From the NCBI GenBank assembly GCA_001464815.1, contig LNDW01000020.1:248001-312000 (forward strand): a stretch of 64,000 nt of DNA, in the 5' to 3' direction. Shown here in pieces: positions 29,000 to 38,053 of the stretch. Made by a program: the position numbers and the translations under genes. How positions within the stretch are numbered: position 1 is the first letter of the stretch; each line of letters begins with the position of its first letter. This stretch comes from Betaproteobacteria bacterium Ga0077527. Its GTDB lineage: Bacteria > Pseudomonadota > Gammaproteobacteria > Burkholderiales > SG8-41. Below the pieces are notes generated by a model that saw only the letters and a program-made list of their open reading frames with translations, made no database searches and was not told the origin of the DNA.

Positions 29000-29656
29000 T
29001 CAGCCCAGACTCAGCACCGGCCAGCCGCGCGCCTCGGCCTGCGCGCGCAGGGTTGCATCGGGATCCACCGCCACCGGATGGCTGACCTGCTCCAATAACG
29101 GCAGGTCATTGTGGGAGTCACTGTAAAATGTTGATTTTATTACATTTTTTATTGTTTCTCCGTGCTCTGCCAGCCACGCTTCGAGGCGTGTCACCTTGCC
29201 TTCGCGAAAACAGGGCAGGCCCTGCACACCACCGGTAAAGCGGCCGTCACGCTCTTCGGGGTCGGTGGCAATCAGGTGCTCGATGCCGAATTCACGGGCG
29301 ATTGGCGCGGTGACAAAACTGTTGGTGGCGGTGATCAGCACACGGGTCTCGCCACGGTGGCGTGCCACCAGCTCGCGCGCCGAGTCGCGGATCATCGGCA
29401 GGATGCGGCTTTTCATGTAATCGGCATGCCAGGCATCGAGGGTGGCGCGCGGGTGCTGCGCCAGCGGCTTCAACTGGAAATCGAGGAACTCGTGGATGTC
29501 CAGCGTACCGGCCTTGTACTGGTCATAGAACTCGCGGTTGCGGGCTTCATAACGTTCGCGGTCGAGCACGCCGCGGTCGATCAGGAACTGCGCCCATTCG
29601 TAATCGCTGTCGCCGGCAAGCAGCGTGTTGTCGAGGTCAAACAGGGCCAGCTTCAT
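29000..29656 (-). CDS. HAD-superfamily (SerB-like, HAD-IB) phosphatase
   Basis: A 218-residue HAD hydrolase with motif I ALFDLDNTLLAGDS at residue 4, motif II VLITATNSFVTAPIA, a lysine near GKVTRLEAWL and motif IV YSDSHNDLPLLEQV. This arrangement fits the HAD-IB phosphoserine-phosphatase-like group; the substrate is unknown. It overlaps hda by 4 bases (ATGA). Residues ~165-176 (ETIKNVIKSTF) are encoded by a strikingly AT-rich stretch at 29123-29158. Confidence 0.93.
   Translation of the reverse strand: MKLALFDLDNTLLAGDSDYEWAQFLIDRGVLDRERYEARNREFYDQYKAGTLDIHEFLDFQLKPLAQHPRATLDAWHADYMKSRILPMIRDSARELVARHRGETRVLITATNSFVTAPIAREFGIEHLIATDPEERDGRFTGGVQGLPCFREGKVTRLEAWLAEHGETIKNVIKSTFYSDSHNDLPLLEQVSHPVAVDPDATLRAQAEARGWPVLSLG
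29123..29158 (+). repeat. AT-rich patch, possible degenerate copy of the dispersed motif
   Basis: A 36-base stretch with only about six G/C bases inside the HAD gene reads TGTTGATTTTATTACATTTT on the plus strand and continues TTTATTGTTTC. It keeps the TTG-x-TTTTATT core pattern but not the full motif. Its composition contrasts sharply with the gene around it. Confidence 0.3.
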
Positions 29657-30339
29657 CTTTTGTCGGTCTCCGGGACGGTATTCAGCAATTGCAGGACTTC
29701 ACGCGCCAGCGGCACCGTAACCGCGCGCTTCTGCTCCAATGAAGTACGGTCCAGCGTGTCAACCAGTGCGCGCAGCGTGGCGAGGTCGCGCGGCACCCGC
29801 GCCAGCAGGTAATCGGCCACCTCGGCAGGCAGCACGAAGCCGCGCGCAGCGGCGTAATCGGCCACCGCGGCACGGCGGTCCTCATCACTCAGCGCATGCA
29901 CTTCGTAAACAAGGCCTGAAGCCAGCCGCGTCTGCAGGTCGGAGCGCAGCGCAAGCCGCGCCGGCGGCGCATCGGCGGTGGCAATCAGCACGCCACCACC
30001 CTCTTTCAGGCGGTTGAAGGTACTAAACAGTGCGATCTGGCCTGCACCATCCAGTTGCTGCACGTCATCGATGCCGAGCACGCCGTCCTCGGCGATGTCG
30101 GGCACCGCAGCGGCGGCGAACACGCTGCTGCGCCCAGCAGCGCCCAGCGCCGCCACCACGGCGCGCAGCAGATGGCTGCGGCCGCTGCCCGGCGCGCCCC
30201 ACAGCAGCAGCATGCGTTCGCGCCCGGCCCCGCCGGCCAGCGCGCGCAGCGCCGCCAGCACTTCGGCGTTGCCGCCGACCACAAAATTGTCGAAGCTCGG
30301 CGCCGGCGGCGCGGCCAGCGTCAGGGCCAGCTGTTTCAT
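29653..30339 (-). CDS. hda: DnaA regulatory inactivator Hda
   Basis: A 228-residue AAA+ protein of the DnaA/Hda family that, with the DNA clamp, promotes hydrolysis of DnaA-bound ATP. It begins MKQLALTLAAPPAPSFDNFV, which includes a clamp-binding-type QLAL peptide. The P-loop is modified (LWGAPGSGRSHLLRA), Walker B is VLGIDDVQQL, and sensor/arginine-finger regions follow. The ATG at 30339 is the family start; 30423 is rejected. It is coupled to the HAD gene and divergent from purM. Confidence 0.93.
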   Translation of the reverse strand: MKQLALTLAAPPAPSFDNFVVGGNAEVLAALRALAGGAGRERMLLLWGAPGSGRSHLLRAVVAALGAAGRSSVFAAAAVPDIAEDGVLGIDDVQQLDGAGQIALFSTFNRLKEGGGVLIATADAPPARLALRSDLQTRLASGLVYEVHALSDEDRRAAVADYAAARGFVLPAEVADYLLARVPRDLATLRALVDTLDRTSLEQKRAVTVPLAREVLQLLNTVPETDKR

Positions 30340-30541
30340 GCGCTGCGGCCTGCGGGCAAGAGCGCCGCAGACTGGCGTACGGTGAAGCCGGGGAGGGTCA
30401 TTTACGATAAAATTCAGCCACATGGAACGTGCCCGAGTTTAACAGGGCGGCGCACGACATCCGCATTCCACGGCTGCAAATGCAAAGCCCGACACTCCCA
30501 GGCGTTGTATTCCCGCGATCACCCGAACCGGCAGACCCATC

Positions 30542-31591
30542 TTGACCCGTAAAACCACAGTCCGCAAAGCACTCACCTACCGCGACGCCGGTGTCGATAT
30601 CGATGCCGGTGATGCCCTGGTTGACCGCATCAAACCCTACGCCAAACGCACGCTGCGCCCCGGCGTGATGGCCGGCATCGGCGGCTTCGGCGCGCTGTTT
30701 GCGGTGCCCAAGGGCTACCGCGAACCGGTGCTGGTCTCCGGCACTGACGGCGTCGGCACCAAGCTCAAGCTCGCCGTCGAATGGCAGCGCCACGACACCA
30801 TCGGCATCGATCTCGTCGCGATGAGTGTCAATGACATCCTGACCCTTGGCGCCGAGCCGCTGTTCTTCCTCGACTACTACGCCTGCGGCAAGCTCGATGT
30901 CGATTCCGCCGCCGACGTGGTCAAAGGCATCGCCGCCGGCTGCGAAATGGCCGGCTGCGCGCTGATCGGCGGCGAAACCGCCGAAATGCCCGGCATGTAT
31001 CCGGCCGGCGAATACGACCTTGCCGGCTTCGCCGTCGGCGTGGCTGAAAAGAAAAAAATCATCGACGGCCGCAGCATCAAGCCCGGTGACGTGGTGCTGG
31101 GACTTGCCAGCAACGGCGTACATTCCAACGGCTATTCGCTGGTGCGCCGCATCCTGGCGCAGCCCGGCGTGAAGCTGTCGGCGAAAATCGGCGGCCGCGC
31201 GTTGAAGGATGCAGTGCTCGCGCCGACGCGCATCTATGTGAAGCCGGTGCTGCAACTGATGAAGAAAATCAAGGTCAAAGGTCTGGCGCACATCACCGGC
31301 GGCGGACTGGTCGACAATGTGCCGCGCATGCTTGGCGAAAAGCTGACTGCCGAGTTACACGCCGATGCCTGGCCGCTGCCGCCGCTGTTCCGCTGGCTGC
31401 AGCAGCAGGGCAACGTTGCCGACGCCGAGATGCACCGCGTGTTCAACTGCGGTATCGGCATGGTGCTGGTGGTCGCGGCAAAGGATGCGAAGCGCGCGCA
31501 GAAGCTGCTGGAAAAATCCGGCGAACGCGTGTGGAACATCGGCAGCATCCGCAAGCGCAGGCGCGGAGAGGCACAGACCATCGTTGTCTAG
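30542..31591 (+). CDS. purM: Phosphoribosylformylglycinamidine cyclo-ligase (AIR synthetase)
   Basis: A 349-residue enzyme of purine synthesis that closes the imidazole ring of AIR. Motifs: [62 protein letters not shown] and [16 protein letters not shown]. No ATG fits, so TTG at 30542 is taken as the start; no strong ribosome site is visible. It is divergent from hda with ~200 bases between them, where TTTACGATAAAATTC at about 30400-30415 is the only -10-like patch. Confidence 0.95.
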   Translation: MTRKTTVRKALTYRDAGVDIDAGDALVDRIKPYAKRTLRPGVMAGIGGFGALFAVPKGYREPVLVSGTDGVGTKLKLAVEWQRHDTIGIDLVAMSVNDILTLGAEPLFFLDYYACGKLDVDSAADVVKGIAAGCEMAGCALIGGETAEMPGMYPAGEYDLAGFAVGVAEKKKIIDGRSIKPGDVVLGLASNGVHSNGYSLVRRILAQPGVKLSAKIGGRALKDAVLAPTRIYVKPVLQLMKKIKVKGLAHITGGGLVDNVPRMLGEKLTAELHADAWPLPPLFRWLQQQGNVADAEMHRVFNCGIGMVLVVAAKDAKRAQKLLEKSGERVWNIGSIRKRRRGEAQTIVV

Positions 31592-31645
31592 TTTTTTGCC
31601 GGTGTTTTTTCAGAACCAGCGGGATCAACCGGAAAGGGCATCGTC

Positions 31646-32284
31646 CTGAAACGTATTGCCATACTGATCTCGGGGCGGGGCAGCAACATGGAGGCCCTGC
31701 TCAAGGCCGGACTGCCGGCGCAGGTCTGCGTCGTGATCAGCAATGATCCCGCGGCCGGGGGCCTGGTCAGCGCCAAGACACAGGGCCTGCCGGTGCTGGC
31801 CATCGACCACAAGGCCCACGCGACGCGCGAAAGTTTTGACGCCGCCCTCGCAGCGGCGATCGACGCCAGCGGCGCCGAACTGGTGGTGCTTGCCGGTTTC
31901 ATGCGTGTGCTCACCGCCGGCTTTGTCGGGCGTTACCGCGGCCGCCTGATCAACATCCACCCGTCGCTGCTGCCCTCGTTCAGGGGCCTGCACACCCACC
32001 GCCAGGCGCTCGATGCCGGCGTGCGCATCCACGGCTGCACGGTGCACTTCGTCACCCCTGAACTCGACCACGGCCCGGTCATCATCCAGGCCGCGGTGCC
32101 GGTATTGCCCGGCGACGACGAAGACCGCCTCGCCGCGCGTGTGCTTGCGGAGGAACACCGCATCTATCCGCAGGCGCTGCGCTGGCTGTGTGAAGACCGT
32201 GTCCGCCTGCACGCCGACGGCCGTGTTGAAATCACCGGCGCTGCCACCACCATCACCACGCTTTACTCACCGCCCCTGCAATGA
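31646..32284 (+). CDS. purN: Phosphoribosylglycinamide formyltransferase, probable CTG start
   Basis: GAR transformylase, 212 residues if read from CTG at 31646, the same length as E. coli PurN. The N-terminal strand and phosphate-binding loop (LKRIAILISGRGSNMEALLK) lie before the first in-frame ATG (31688), so starting there would remove part of the active site. GGAAAGGG lies 7 bases before the CTG. Catalytic elements follow: INIHPSLLPSFRGLHTHRQA and TPELDHGPVI. The gene lies 54 bases after purM and overlaps the next gene by 4 bases. Confidence 0.93.
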   Translation: MKRIAILISGRGSNMEALLKAGLPAQVCVVISNDPAAGGLVSAKTQGLPVLAIDHKAHATRESFDAALAAAIDASGAELVVLAGFMRVLTAGFVGRYRGRLINIHPSLLPSFRGLHTHRQALDAGVRIHGCTVHFVTPELDHGPVIIQAAVPVLPGDDEDRLAARVLAEEHRIYPQALRWLCEDRVRLHADGRVEITGAATTITTLYSPPLQ

Positions 32285-33009
32285 CCCTGCACTCCATACG
32301 CCGGCTGGCCGCGATGCTGTATGCGGCGACCATGGCGCTGTCGGCGCAGGCAACAACAAACCTGCCACAGACCGTACAGGCCCAGTACGAGGTCACGCTC
32401 AACGGCACGCCGGTGGGTGTAATGAATGACCATTACGAAGCCCGCGACGGACGTTACCGCATCGTCAGCGAAACCCATGCCGTCGGTGTGCTGGCGCTGG
32501 TGCAGCGGCGTCCGGCGCGGGTCGTGAGCAGCGGTGAAGTACAGGCCTCGGGGCTGCGTCCGCTCAGCTTCGAGGCCACACGCGGCAACGACTCGCGCCG
32601 CGTTGCCGCCGAGTTCGACTGGAATGGCCGCACGCTGGCGCTCAGCCACGATGGCCGCAATGAAACCATGCCGCTGCCGGCCGGCACCCAGGACCGGCTC
32701 TCCGCGCTGTACCAGTTCATGTTCATTGGTGCCGACCGCCTGCGCGACATCGCCTTTCCAATGACCAACGGCCGCAAACTCGACCAGTACCGTTACACGC
32801 TGGGCAGCGACAGCGTGCTCGACACGCCGCTGGGCCGGATGGCGGTGATCCACCTGGTCAAGCGCCATGCGCCCGGCGAAAGCGCGACCGAGATCTGGCT
32901 CGCGCGCGACCGTTCGCTGCTGCCGGTGCGGATGCGCATTGTCGAGAATGATGGCAACCGCTACGAGCAGTCGCTGCTCAAGCTCGACACCCCTGCGGCC
33001 GCGCCATGA
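32281..33009 (+). CDS. DUF3108 domain protein, exported (first of a pair)
   Basis: A 242-residue protein with a signal peptide (cleavage after ALSAQA) and a periplasmic DUF3108 domain: QAQYEVTLNGTPVGVMNDHY at the start, RLSALYQFMFIGA, then DTPLGRMAVIHLVKRHAPGE and LPVRMRIVENDGNRYEQSLL. The family is uncharacterised, with a lipocalin-like or LolA-like beta-sheet suspected. It overlaps purN by 4 bases and the next DUF3108 gene by 4 bases, so all three are translationally coupled. Confidence 0.85.
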   Translation: MTLHSIRRLAAMLYAATMALSAQATTNLPQTVQAQYEVTLNGTPVGVMNDHYEARDGRYRIVSETHAVGVLALVQRRPARVVSSGEVQASGLRPLSFEATRGNDSRRVAAEFDWNGRTLALSHDGRNETMPLPAGTQDRLSALYQFMFIGADRLRDIAFPMTNGRKLDQYRYTLGSDSVLDTPLGRMAVIHLVKRHAPGESATEIWLARDRSLLPVRMRIVENDGNRYEQSLLKLDTPAAAP

Positions 33010-34025
33010 TGGTCAACCGCAACACATGCCGCTTGATTGCCGCCGCGGCAATCTCGGCGGCCGCACATGCCGCTCTGCTTGGCGGCGGCTGGCTCACAAT
33101 ACCGGAAACACCACCACCGCCACCCTTGCTTACTGCAACCCTGCAGCCGCGTGCCGAAACACCGCGCCCTGCGACTCCAGCCGCCGCACGCGTACCCGCG
33201 GCACGATCGGTCGCCACGCAAGGCGCCGCTCCCGCGCTGCCCACCACCATCGAAGCGGCAACTCCGGCAGCCGCACCAGCCGTCATCGACACCCCGGCCG
33301 AGCCCGTGGTGGTGGCCAGCGCCGCCGCCATCAGCCAGCCTGCCACCGAAGCAGCACCTCCCCTGCCCAGCTTTCCACGCAAAGGACAGATCACCTACCA
33401 GCTGACCATGGGTTCCGAGCACACGCTGGTCGGCCGCACCGTGCAGACCTGGGAATTCGACGGCCTGCAGTACCGGCTTTCGAGCCGCTCCGAAAGTACC
33501 GGCCTGGTCGAGATGTTCCGTCCGCATCGCTATATTTATCAGAGCCAAGGCCGCCTCACCGTGGCCGGACTGCAGCCGGAACGTTTCAGCGCCAGCGTGC
33601 GACGCGGCAGCCGCAGCGACGAATCGATCGCGGTGTTTGACTGGAATGAACAGCGCGCACGCATCGGCCGGCTGCCGCAGCAGTCCAGCGTCGGGCTGCC
33701 CGCGGGCAGCCAGGACGTGGTGAGTTTCATGTACCAGTTCGCGCTGTTTCCGCCGCAGGCTGGACGCATCACCCTCCCCTTTACCCGCGGCACACGCATC
33801 GACGTGGTCAGCTTCGACGTGCTGCCCGCGGAAACCATCGACACACCGCTGGGCCGGCTGCGCGCCATTCCGGTGATCCAGGTCCGCGAGCGCGGCGCTG
33901 AAAGCCTCGCCGTCTGGCTCGCCACCGATTACCGCAACCTGCCGGTGCGCATCCGTTTTTTCAACCGTGACGGCGAGTTCTCGGGCGAACAGCTCGCCTC
34001 CGAAATCCGCGTAGCAGAGCAATGA
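33006..34025 (+). CDS. DUF3108 domain protein with N-terminal anchor and Ala/Pro linker
   Basis: A 339-residue paralogue of the preceding gene. An N-terminal hydrophobic segment (LIAAAAISAAAHAALLGGGW) is followed by a ~90-residue Pro/Ala/Thr-rich linker that recalls TonB-like spanning regions, and then a DUF3108 domain (~125-335; KGQITYQLTMGSEHTLVGRT, GSQDVVSFMYQFALF, DTPLGRLRAIPVIQVRERG). It is probably anchored in the inner membrane with its domain in the periplasm. It overlaps the first DUF3108 gene (ATGATG) and leads into the rsmB-like gene. Confidence 0.85.
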   Translation: MMVNRNTCRLIAAAAISAAAHAALLGGGWLTIPETPPPPPLLTATLQPRAETPRPATPAAARVPAARSVATQGAAPALPTTIEAATPAAAPAVIDTPAEPVVVASAAAISQPATEAAPPLPSFPRKGQITYQLTMGSEHTLVGRTVQTWEFDGLQYRLSSRSESTGLVEMFRPHRYIYQSQGRLTVAGLQPERFSASVRRGSRSDESIAVFDWNEQRARIGRLPQQSSVGLPAGSQDVVSFMYQFALFPPQAGRITLPFTRGTRIDVVSFDVLPAETIDTPLGRLRAIPVIQVRERGAESLAVWLATDYRNLPVRIRFFNRDGEFSGEQLASEIRVAEQ

Positions 34026-34035
34026 TTGGCCAACA

Positions 34036-35370
34036 ATGAAAACAAGCAGCCCGAAAAGCAGTGAACAACACCGCCGTCAACAGCAGGGGGAACCCCTGGA
34101 CGGCAGCCCTGCATTACGCTCGGGCCTCAGCGTGCCGCGTCTCAACGAAGCCGCCAGTGCGCTGCTCCGTGTACTGACCTTTGATTATCCGGCCGACGCC
34201 GTACTGGGCCGCTACTTCCGCGAACGCCCCCAGCTTGGCCAGCAGGATCGCGCCTTCATCGCCGAAGCGGTGTTCGGCGTGCTGCGGCGCAAGTTCTGGC
34301 TCGACCATCTGGCACCGCAGGCGAATGTGCGCCAGTTGCTGCTGCTCTGGCTGTCCCGTATTGCCGGGCACAGCAGCCGCGAACTGGGCACGCTGTGCAG
34401 CAGTGAAGAGCTGCAATGGCTGAACAGCACGCGCGCGCAGGGGCCGCTGCCGCTCGCCGCCGAAGCCGATCTGCCACCCTGGGTCATCGACCAGTTGCTG
34501 CCGGAACACGGCGAGGATTTCGTGCGCAGCCTCGGCCGCGCACTGCAGGAACCGGCACCGCTGGACCTGCGCGTGAACACCATGTGCGCGAGCCGCGAGG
34601 AAGTGCTGGCGAAACTGCGCAGCGTGGGCATCAGTTCAGAGAACACACCGCTGTCGCCGCTGGGCCTGCGCCTGCATGACAAGCCCGCCCTCAACCGCCA
34701 GCCGCTGTTCGCTGCCGGCAAGTTCGAAGTGCAGGACGAGGGCAGCCAGCTTCTGGGCTATCTGCTCGCGCCGCGGCGCGGCGAACTGGTCGTCGATTTC
34801 TGCGCCGGCGCAGGTGGCAAGACGCTGATGCTCGGCGCCATGATGAATTCGCAGGGCCGCCTCTACGCCTTCGATATCTCTGAAAAGCGCCTCGCCAACC
34901 TTAAGCCGCGGCTGAAACGCTCGGGCCTGTCAAATGTGCATCCGCTGGTGATCGCGCATGAAAATGACAGCAAGGTGAAACGGCTGGCGGGCAAGATCGA
35001 CCGCGTGCTGGTTGACGCGCCGTGCAGCGGACTGGGGACACTGCGCCGCAATCCCGACCTCAAGTTCCGTCAGTCGCCGCAGTCGGTGGCCGAACTCACG
35101 GTGAAGCAGGCGGCGATCCTCTCCTCGGCGGCGCGGCTGGTGAAACCCGGCGGGCGCCTGGTTTACGCCACCTGCAGCCTGCTTGCCGCGGAAAACCGCA
35201 TGATCGTCGAAGCCTTCCTCGCCGCGCATCCGCAATTTGTGGCGCTCAACTGCGGCGAGCTGCTGCAACGCCAGGGTATTGCCGTCGGCGACATGCAGCA
35301 ATTGCAGCTGTGGCCGCAGCTGCACCATACCGACGGTTTTTTTGCCGCGGCATTCGAGCGCCGCAGCTAG
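34036..35370 (+). CDS. RsmB/NOP2-family RNA (cytosine-5) methyltransferase
   Basis: A 444-residue enzyme using SAM to methylate cytosine in RNA. Residues ~30-150 are a NusB-like domain (LNEAASALLRVLTFDYPADA). The methyltransferase part has VVDFCAGAGGKTLMLGA (motif I), VDAPCSGLGTLRRNPDLKFR (with the PC motif IV) and VYATCSLLAAEN (the TC nucleophile motif VI). It may be RsmB (16S m5C967) or a paralogue; the substrate is not certain. It follows the DUF3108 pair by 10 bases in the same direction. Confidence 0.92.
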   Translation: MKTSSPKSSEQHRRQQQGEPLDGSPALRSGLSVPRLNEAASALLRVLTFDYPADAVLGRYFRERPQLGQQDRAFIAEAVFGVLRRKFWLDHLAPQANVRQLLLLWLSRIAGHSSRELGTLCSSEELQWLNSTRAQGPLPLAAEADLPPWVIDQLLPEHGEDFVRSLGRALQEPAPLDLRVNTMCASREEVLAKLRSVGISSENTPLSPLGLRLHDKPALNRQPLFAAGKFEVQDEGSQLLGYLLAPRRGELVVDFCAGAGGKTLMLGAMMNSQGRLYAFDISEKRLANLKPRLKRSGLSNVHPLVIAHENDSKVKRLAGKIDRVLVDAPCSGLGTLRRNPDLKFRQSPQSVAELTVKQAAILSSAARLVKPGGRLVYATCSLLAAENRMIVEAFLAAHPQFVALNCGELLQRQGIAVGDMQQLQLWPQLHHTDGFFAAAFERRS

Positions 35371-35450
35371 CCGGACTGCGGCGCGGCGCGTGCTAACATC
35401 ATCGCAGCGCTCCGCCTTCCGCACCGTTCGTAACAACGCCGACTCCATTC

Positions 35451-36749
35451 ATGTCCGCCGCCTCAGCTGAAATTCACAGCCTGCTGCTTGATCTGTGGCA
35501 GGATCTGCAGAGCGTGAAAATCCTGTGGCAGGTCGGCGTGGTCGTTGCCTGCGCGCTGATCGGCCATTTGATTTCCAGCCGTTTCAACCGCCGCGTGGCG
35601 GAAACACCGTCACTTGATGTCACGCAGGCGCTGGGTATTGGCAGCCTGCAGCGGCTGATGTTTCCGTTGTCAACGCTGGTGCTGTTGTTCTGTGGCCGCG
35701 GCCTCCTGGGCCTGTGGCAAAAAACCCCCCTGCTTGACGTCGCGGTGACACTGCTGCTGGCGATGGCACTGATCCGGATGACGATCTATGCCCTGCGCCA
35801 CACCTTCGCGCCCAGTGACTGGCTGCGCGCCTCGGAACGCTGGCTAAGCTGGCTGGCCTGGCTTGGCGTCGCCATCTACCTCACCGGGCTGTGGCCGCCG
35901 CTGCGCGAAATCCTTGACGACCTCGCCTTCAGCACCGGCAAACACAAGATTTCGCTGCTGCTGTTGCTGCAGGTGACAACCTCGGTCGCAGTCACCCTTT
36001 TCCTGGCATTGTGGCTGGGGCGCGTCGCCGAAAACCGGCTGATGGGCATGACCAGCCTGCAGGTCAACGTGCGGGTGATGTTCGCCAAACTGTCCCAGGT
36101 ACTGCTGCTGCTGGTCGCGGTGCTGATCGCACTGCCGGCAGTGGGCATCGACCTCACAGTACTGTCGGTGTTTGGCGGCATGCTCGGCGTGGGTATCGGC
36201 TTCGGCCTGCAGAAGATTGCCGCCAACTACATCAGCGGCTTCATCATCCTGATGGACCGTTCGGTGAGCATCGGCGACATGGTCACCATTGGTGAACACA
36301 GCGGTGTGCTGACGCGGATGACCGCGCGTTATGTGGTGGTGCGCGGACTGGGCGGGCTCGAGGCCATCATCCCCAACGAAACCATCATCACTTCCACCGT
36401 GATCAACCACACACTGACCGACCGTCATGTGCGGGTCGCGGTGCCGGTGCAGGTGAGTTATTCGGCCGATGTCGAGCTGGCGCGGCGGCTGATGGTTGAG
36501 GCCGGTGTCGCACATCCCCGCGCCCTGCGCGAGCCGTACCCAGTGGCGCTGATCACCGGCCTCGCTGAAAGCGGCATCAACCTCGAACTGGGGGTCTGGG
36601 TCGGCGATCCCGACCAGGGGCTTGCCGCGCTGCGCTCCGACCTCTTCGCGGCCATCTGGCAGGCTTTCAGGGCACACGGCATCGAGGTGCCCTTCCCGCA
36701 GCGTGAAGTGCGTGTTGTAGGGGCTTTCCCCACTCCTGACGCTCAATAA
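35451..36749 (+). CDS. MscS-family mechanosensitive ion channel
   Basis: A 432-residue membrane protein with about five N-terminal transmembrane helices, then the pore helix and beta domain of MscS: FGGMLGVGIGFGLQKIAANY followed by ISGFIILMDRSVSIGDMVTI, and GGLEAIIPNETIITSTVINH. It probably opens under membrane tension to release solutes during hypo-osmotic shock. It is longer than E. coli MscS (286) because of added N-terminal helices. The stop lies in an AT-rich stretch related to the dispersed motif. Confidence 0.92.
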   Translation: MSAASAEIHSLLLDLWQDLQSVKILWQVGVVVACALIGHLISSRFNRRVAETPSLDVTQALGIGSLQRLMFPLSTLVLLFCGRGLLGLWQKTPLLDVAVTLLLAMALIRMTIYALRHTFAPSDWLRASERWLSWLAWLGVAIYLTGLWPPLREILDDLAFSTGKHKISLLLLLQVTTSVAVTLFLALWLGRVAENRLMGMTSLQVNVRVMFAKLSQVLLLLVAVLIALPAVGIDLTVLSVFGGMLGVGIGFGLQKIAANYISGFIILMDRSVSIGDMVTIGEHSGVLTRMTARYVVVRGLGGLEAIIPNETIITSTVINHTLTDRHVRVAVPVQVSYSADVELARRLMVEAGVAHPRALREPYPVALITGLAESGINLELGVWVGDPDQGLAALRSDLFAAIWQAFRAHGIEVPFPQREVRVVGAFPTPDAQ

Positions 36750-36772
36750 TTGTTGATTTAAATCAATAGCTT
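36745..36772 (+). repeat. AT-rich dispersed motif, degenerate copy
   Basis: AATAATTGTTGATTTAAATC followed by AATAGCTT covers the MscS stop codon and the bases just after it. It keeps ATTGTT-x-ATTTA but is further from consensus than the copies at 16.85 or 55.0 kb. Position just 3' of a gene is shared with the others. Confidence 0.35.
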
Positions 36773-36787
36773 GGGAAGTTTCCCAAG
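36770..36787. promoter_or_regulatory. 18-base palindrome upstream of the desaturase gene (candidate operator)
   Basis: CTTGGGAA (36770-36777), GT, TTCCCAAG (36780-36787) is an inverted repeat with 8-base arms. It lies 90 bases before the desaturase ATG in a region with no gene. A second small hairpin, GCCCG-ATC-CGGGC, follows near 36795-36807. The palindrome could be a repressor site or part of an MscS 3' end structure; there is no T run after it. Confidence 0.4.
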
Positions 36788-36877
36788 GAAAAGCCCGATC
36801 CGGGCTATACCCGCCAGAATGGTTTCGCTAAACTCCGCGCGATATTGGGTGGTTTACCCATGACAAAGAGGGTCTGA

Positions 36878-38041
36878 ATGTATACAGGGGTTCTGGATTT
36901 ACCGTGGTGGGGCTATATCGTTTACGCGCTGGTGATGACCCACATCACCATTGCCGCCGTGACGATTTATCTGCATCGCCACTCCGCACACCGCGCGCTC
37001 GACCTGCATCCGATTCCTGCGCATTTTTTCCGCTTCTGGCTGTGGCTGACCACCGGCATGCTGACCAAGCACTGGACGGCAATTCACCGCAAACACCACG
37101 CCAAATGCGAGACCGTCGACGATCCGCACAGCCCGCAGATCTATGGCATCCGCAAGGTATTGCTGGAAGGCGCGGAACTGTACCGCAAGGAAGGCCGCAA
37201 CCAGGAAACCCTGGATCGCTACGGCTACGGCACGCCGGACGACTGGCTGGAACGCAAACTCTTCAGCCATGACCGCTGGGGCATCGGCTCGATGCTCGTC
37301 ATCAACGTCATCCTGCTCGGCCCGATCGGCCTGACGATCTGGGCATTACAGATGGCCTGGATCCCGTTCACGGCCGCCGGCATCATCAACGGCGTCGGCC
37401 ACTACTGGGGTTATCGCAACTTCCAGCCCGAAGATGCAAGCACCAATGTCTTCCCCTGGGGCATCCTGATTGGCGGCGAGGAACTGCACAACAACCACCA
37501 TGCCTATGCCACCTCGGCAAAACTGTCGAGCCGCTGGTACGAATTCGACATCGGCTGGCTGTATATCCGCGCCCTTGAAACACTGGGCCTGGCCAAGGTG
37601 AAGAAGGTTGCACCGAAGCTGATGCTCGACAATTCCAAGACCCGCTGCGACCTCGCCACACTGCAGGCGGTTGCCACCCACCGCTATGAGGTGCTGGCGA
37701 AGTACACAGCCTCCCTGCGCGCGACCTGCGCGGCGGAACTGCAGCACATCAAGGACCACGCCAACGGCGTCGACATGGGCAAGCTCAAGCGCTGGCTGCA
37801 CGTAGACAAATCAGCGCTGCCCGCCGCCGAACTGGAACAGCGTGAAACCGTGATCCGCCACAGCAGCGTCCTTGCCACGGTCTACAACATGCGCGACGAA
37901 CTCGCGCAACTGTGGCAACGCTCAACGGCCTCGAAAGAGCATCTGGTCAAGCAGCTCGAGGACTGGTGCCGCCGCGCTGAAACCAGCGGCATCGAGGCGC
38001 TGCAGCAGTTCTCGCGTCAGCTGCGCTGCTACGCCGCCTAG
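36878..38041 (+). CDS. Fatty acid desaturase (acyl-CoA/phospholipid type)
   Basis: A 387-residue integral membrane di-iron enzyme with the three histidine boxes: HRHSAHRALD near residue 31, HRKHHAKCE near 71 and HNNHHAYATS near 205. Hydrophobic segments surround them (YIVYALVMTHITIAAVTIYL, SMLVINVILLGPIGLTIWAL). It puts a double bond into fatty acyl chains to adjust membrane fluidity. The last ~130 residues are a soluble helical extension of unknown role. It is followed by a strong terminator. GAGGG lies 8 bases before the ATG. Confidence 0.92.
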   Translation: MYTGVLDLPWWGYIVYALVMTHITIAAVTIYLHRHSAHRALDLHPIPAHFFRFWLWLTTGMLTKHWTAIHRKHHAKCETVDDPHSPQIYGIRKVLLEGAELYRKEGRNQETLDRYGYGTPDDWLERKLFSHDRWGIGSMLVINVILLGPIGLTIWALQMAWIPFTAAGIINGVGHYWGYRNFQPEDASTNVFPWGILIGGEELHNNHHAYATSAKLSSRWYEFDIGWLYIRALETLGLAKVKKVAPKLMLDNSKTRCDLATLQAVATHRYEVLAKYTASLRATCAAELQHIKDHANGVDMGKLKRWLHVDKSALPAAELEQRETVIRHSSVLATVYNMRDELAQLWQRSTASKEHLVKQLEDWCRRAETSGIEALQQFSRQLRCYAA

Positions 38042-38053
38042 CGCCGGCTGCTG

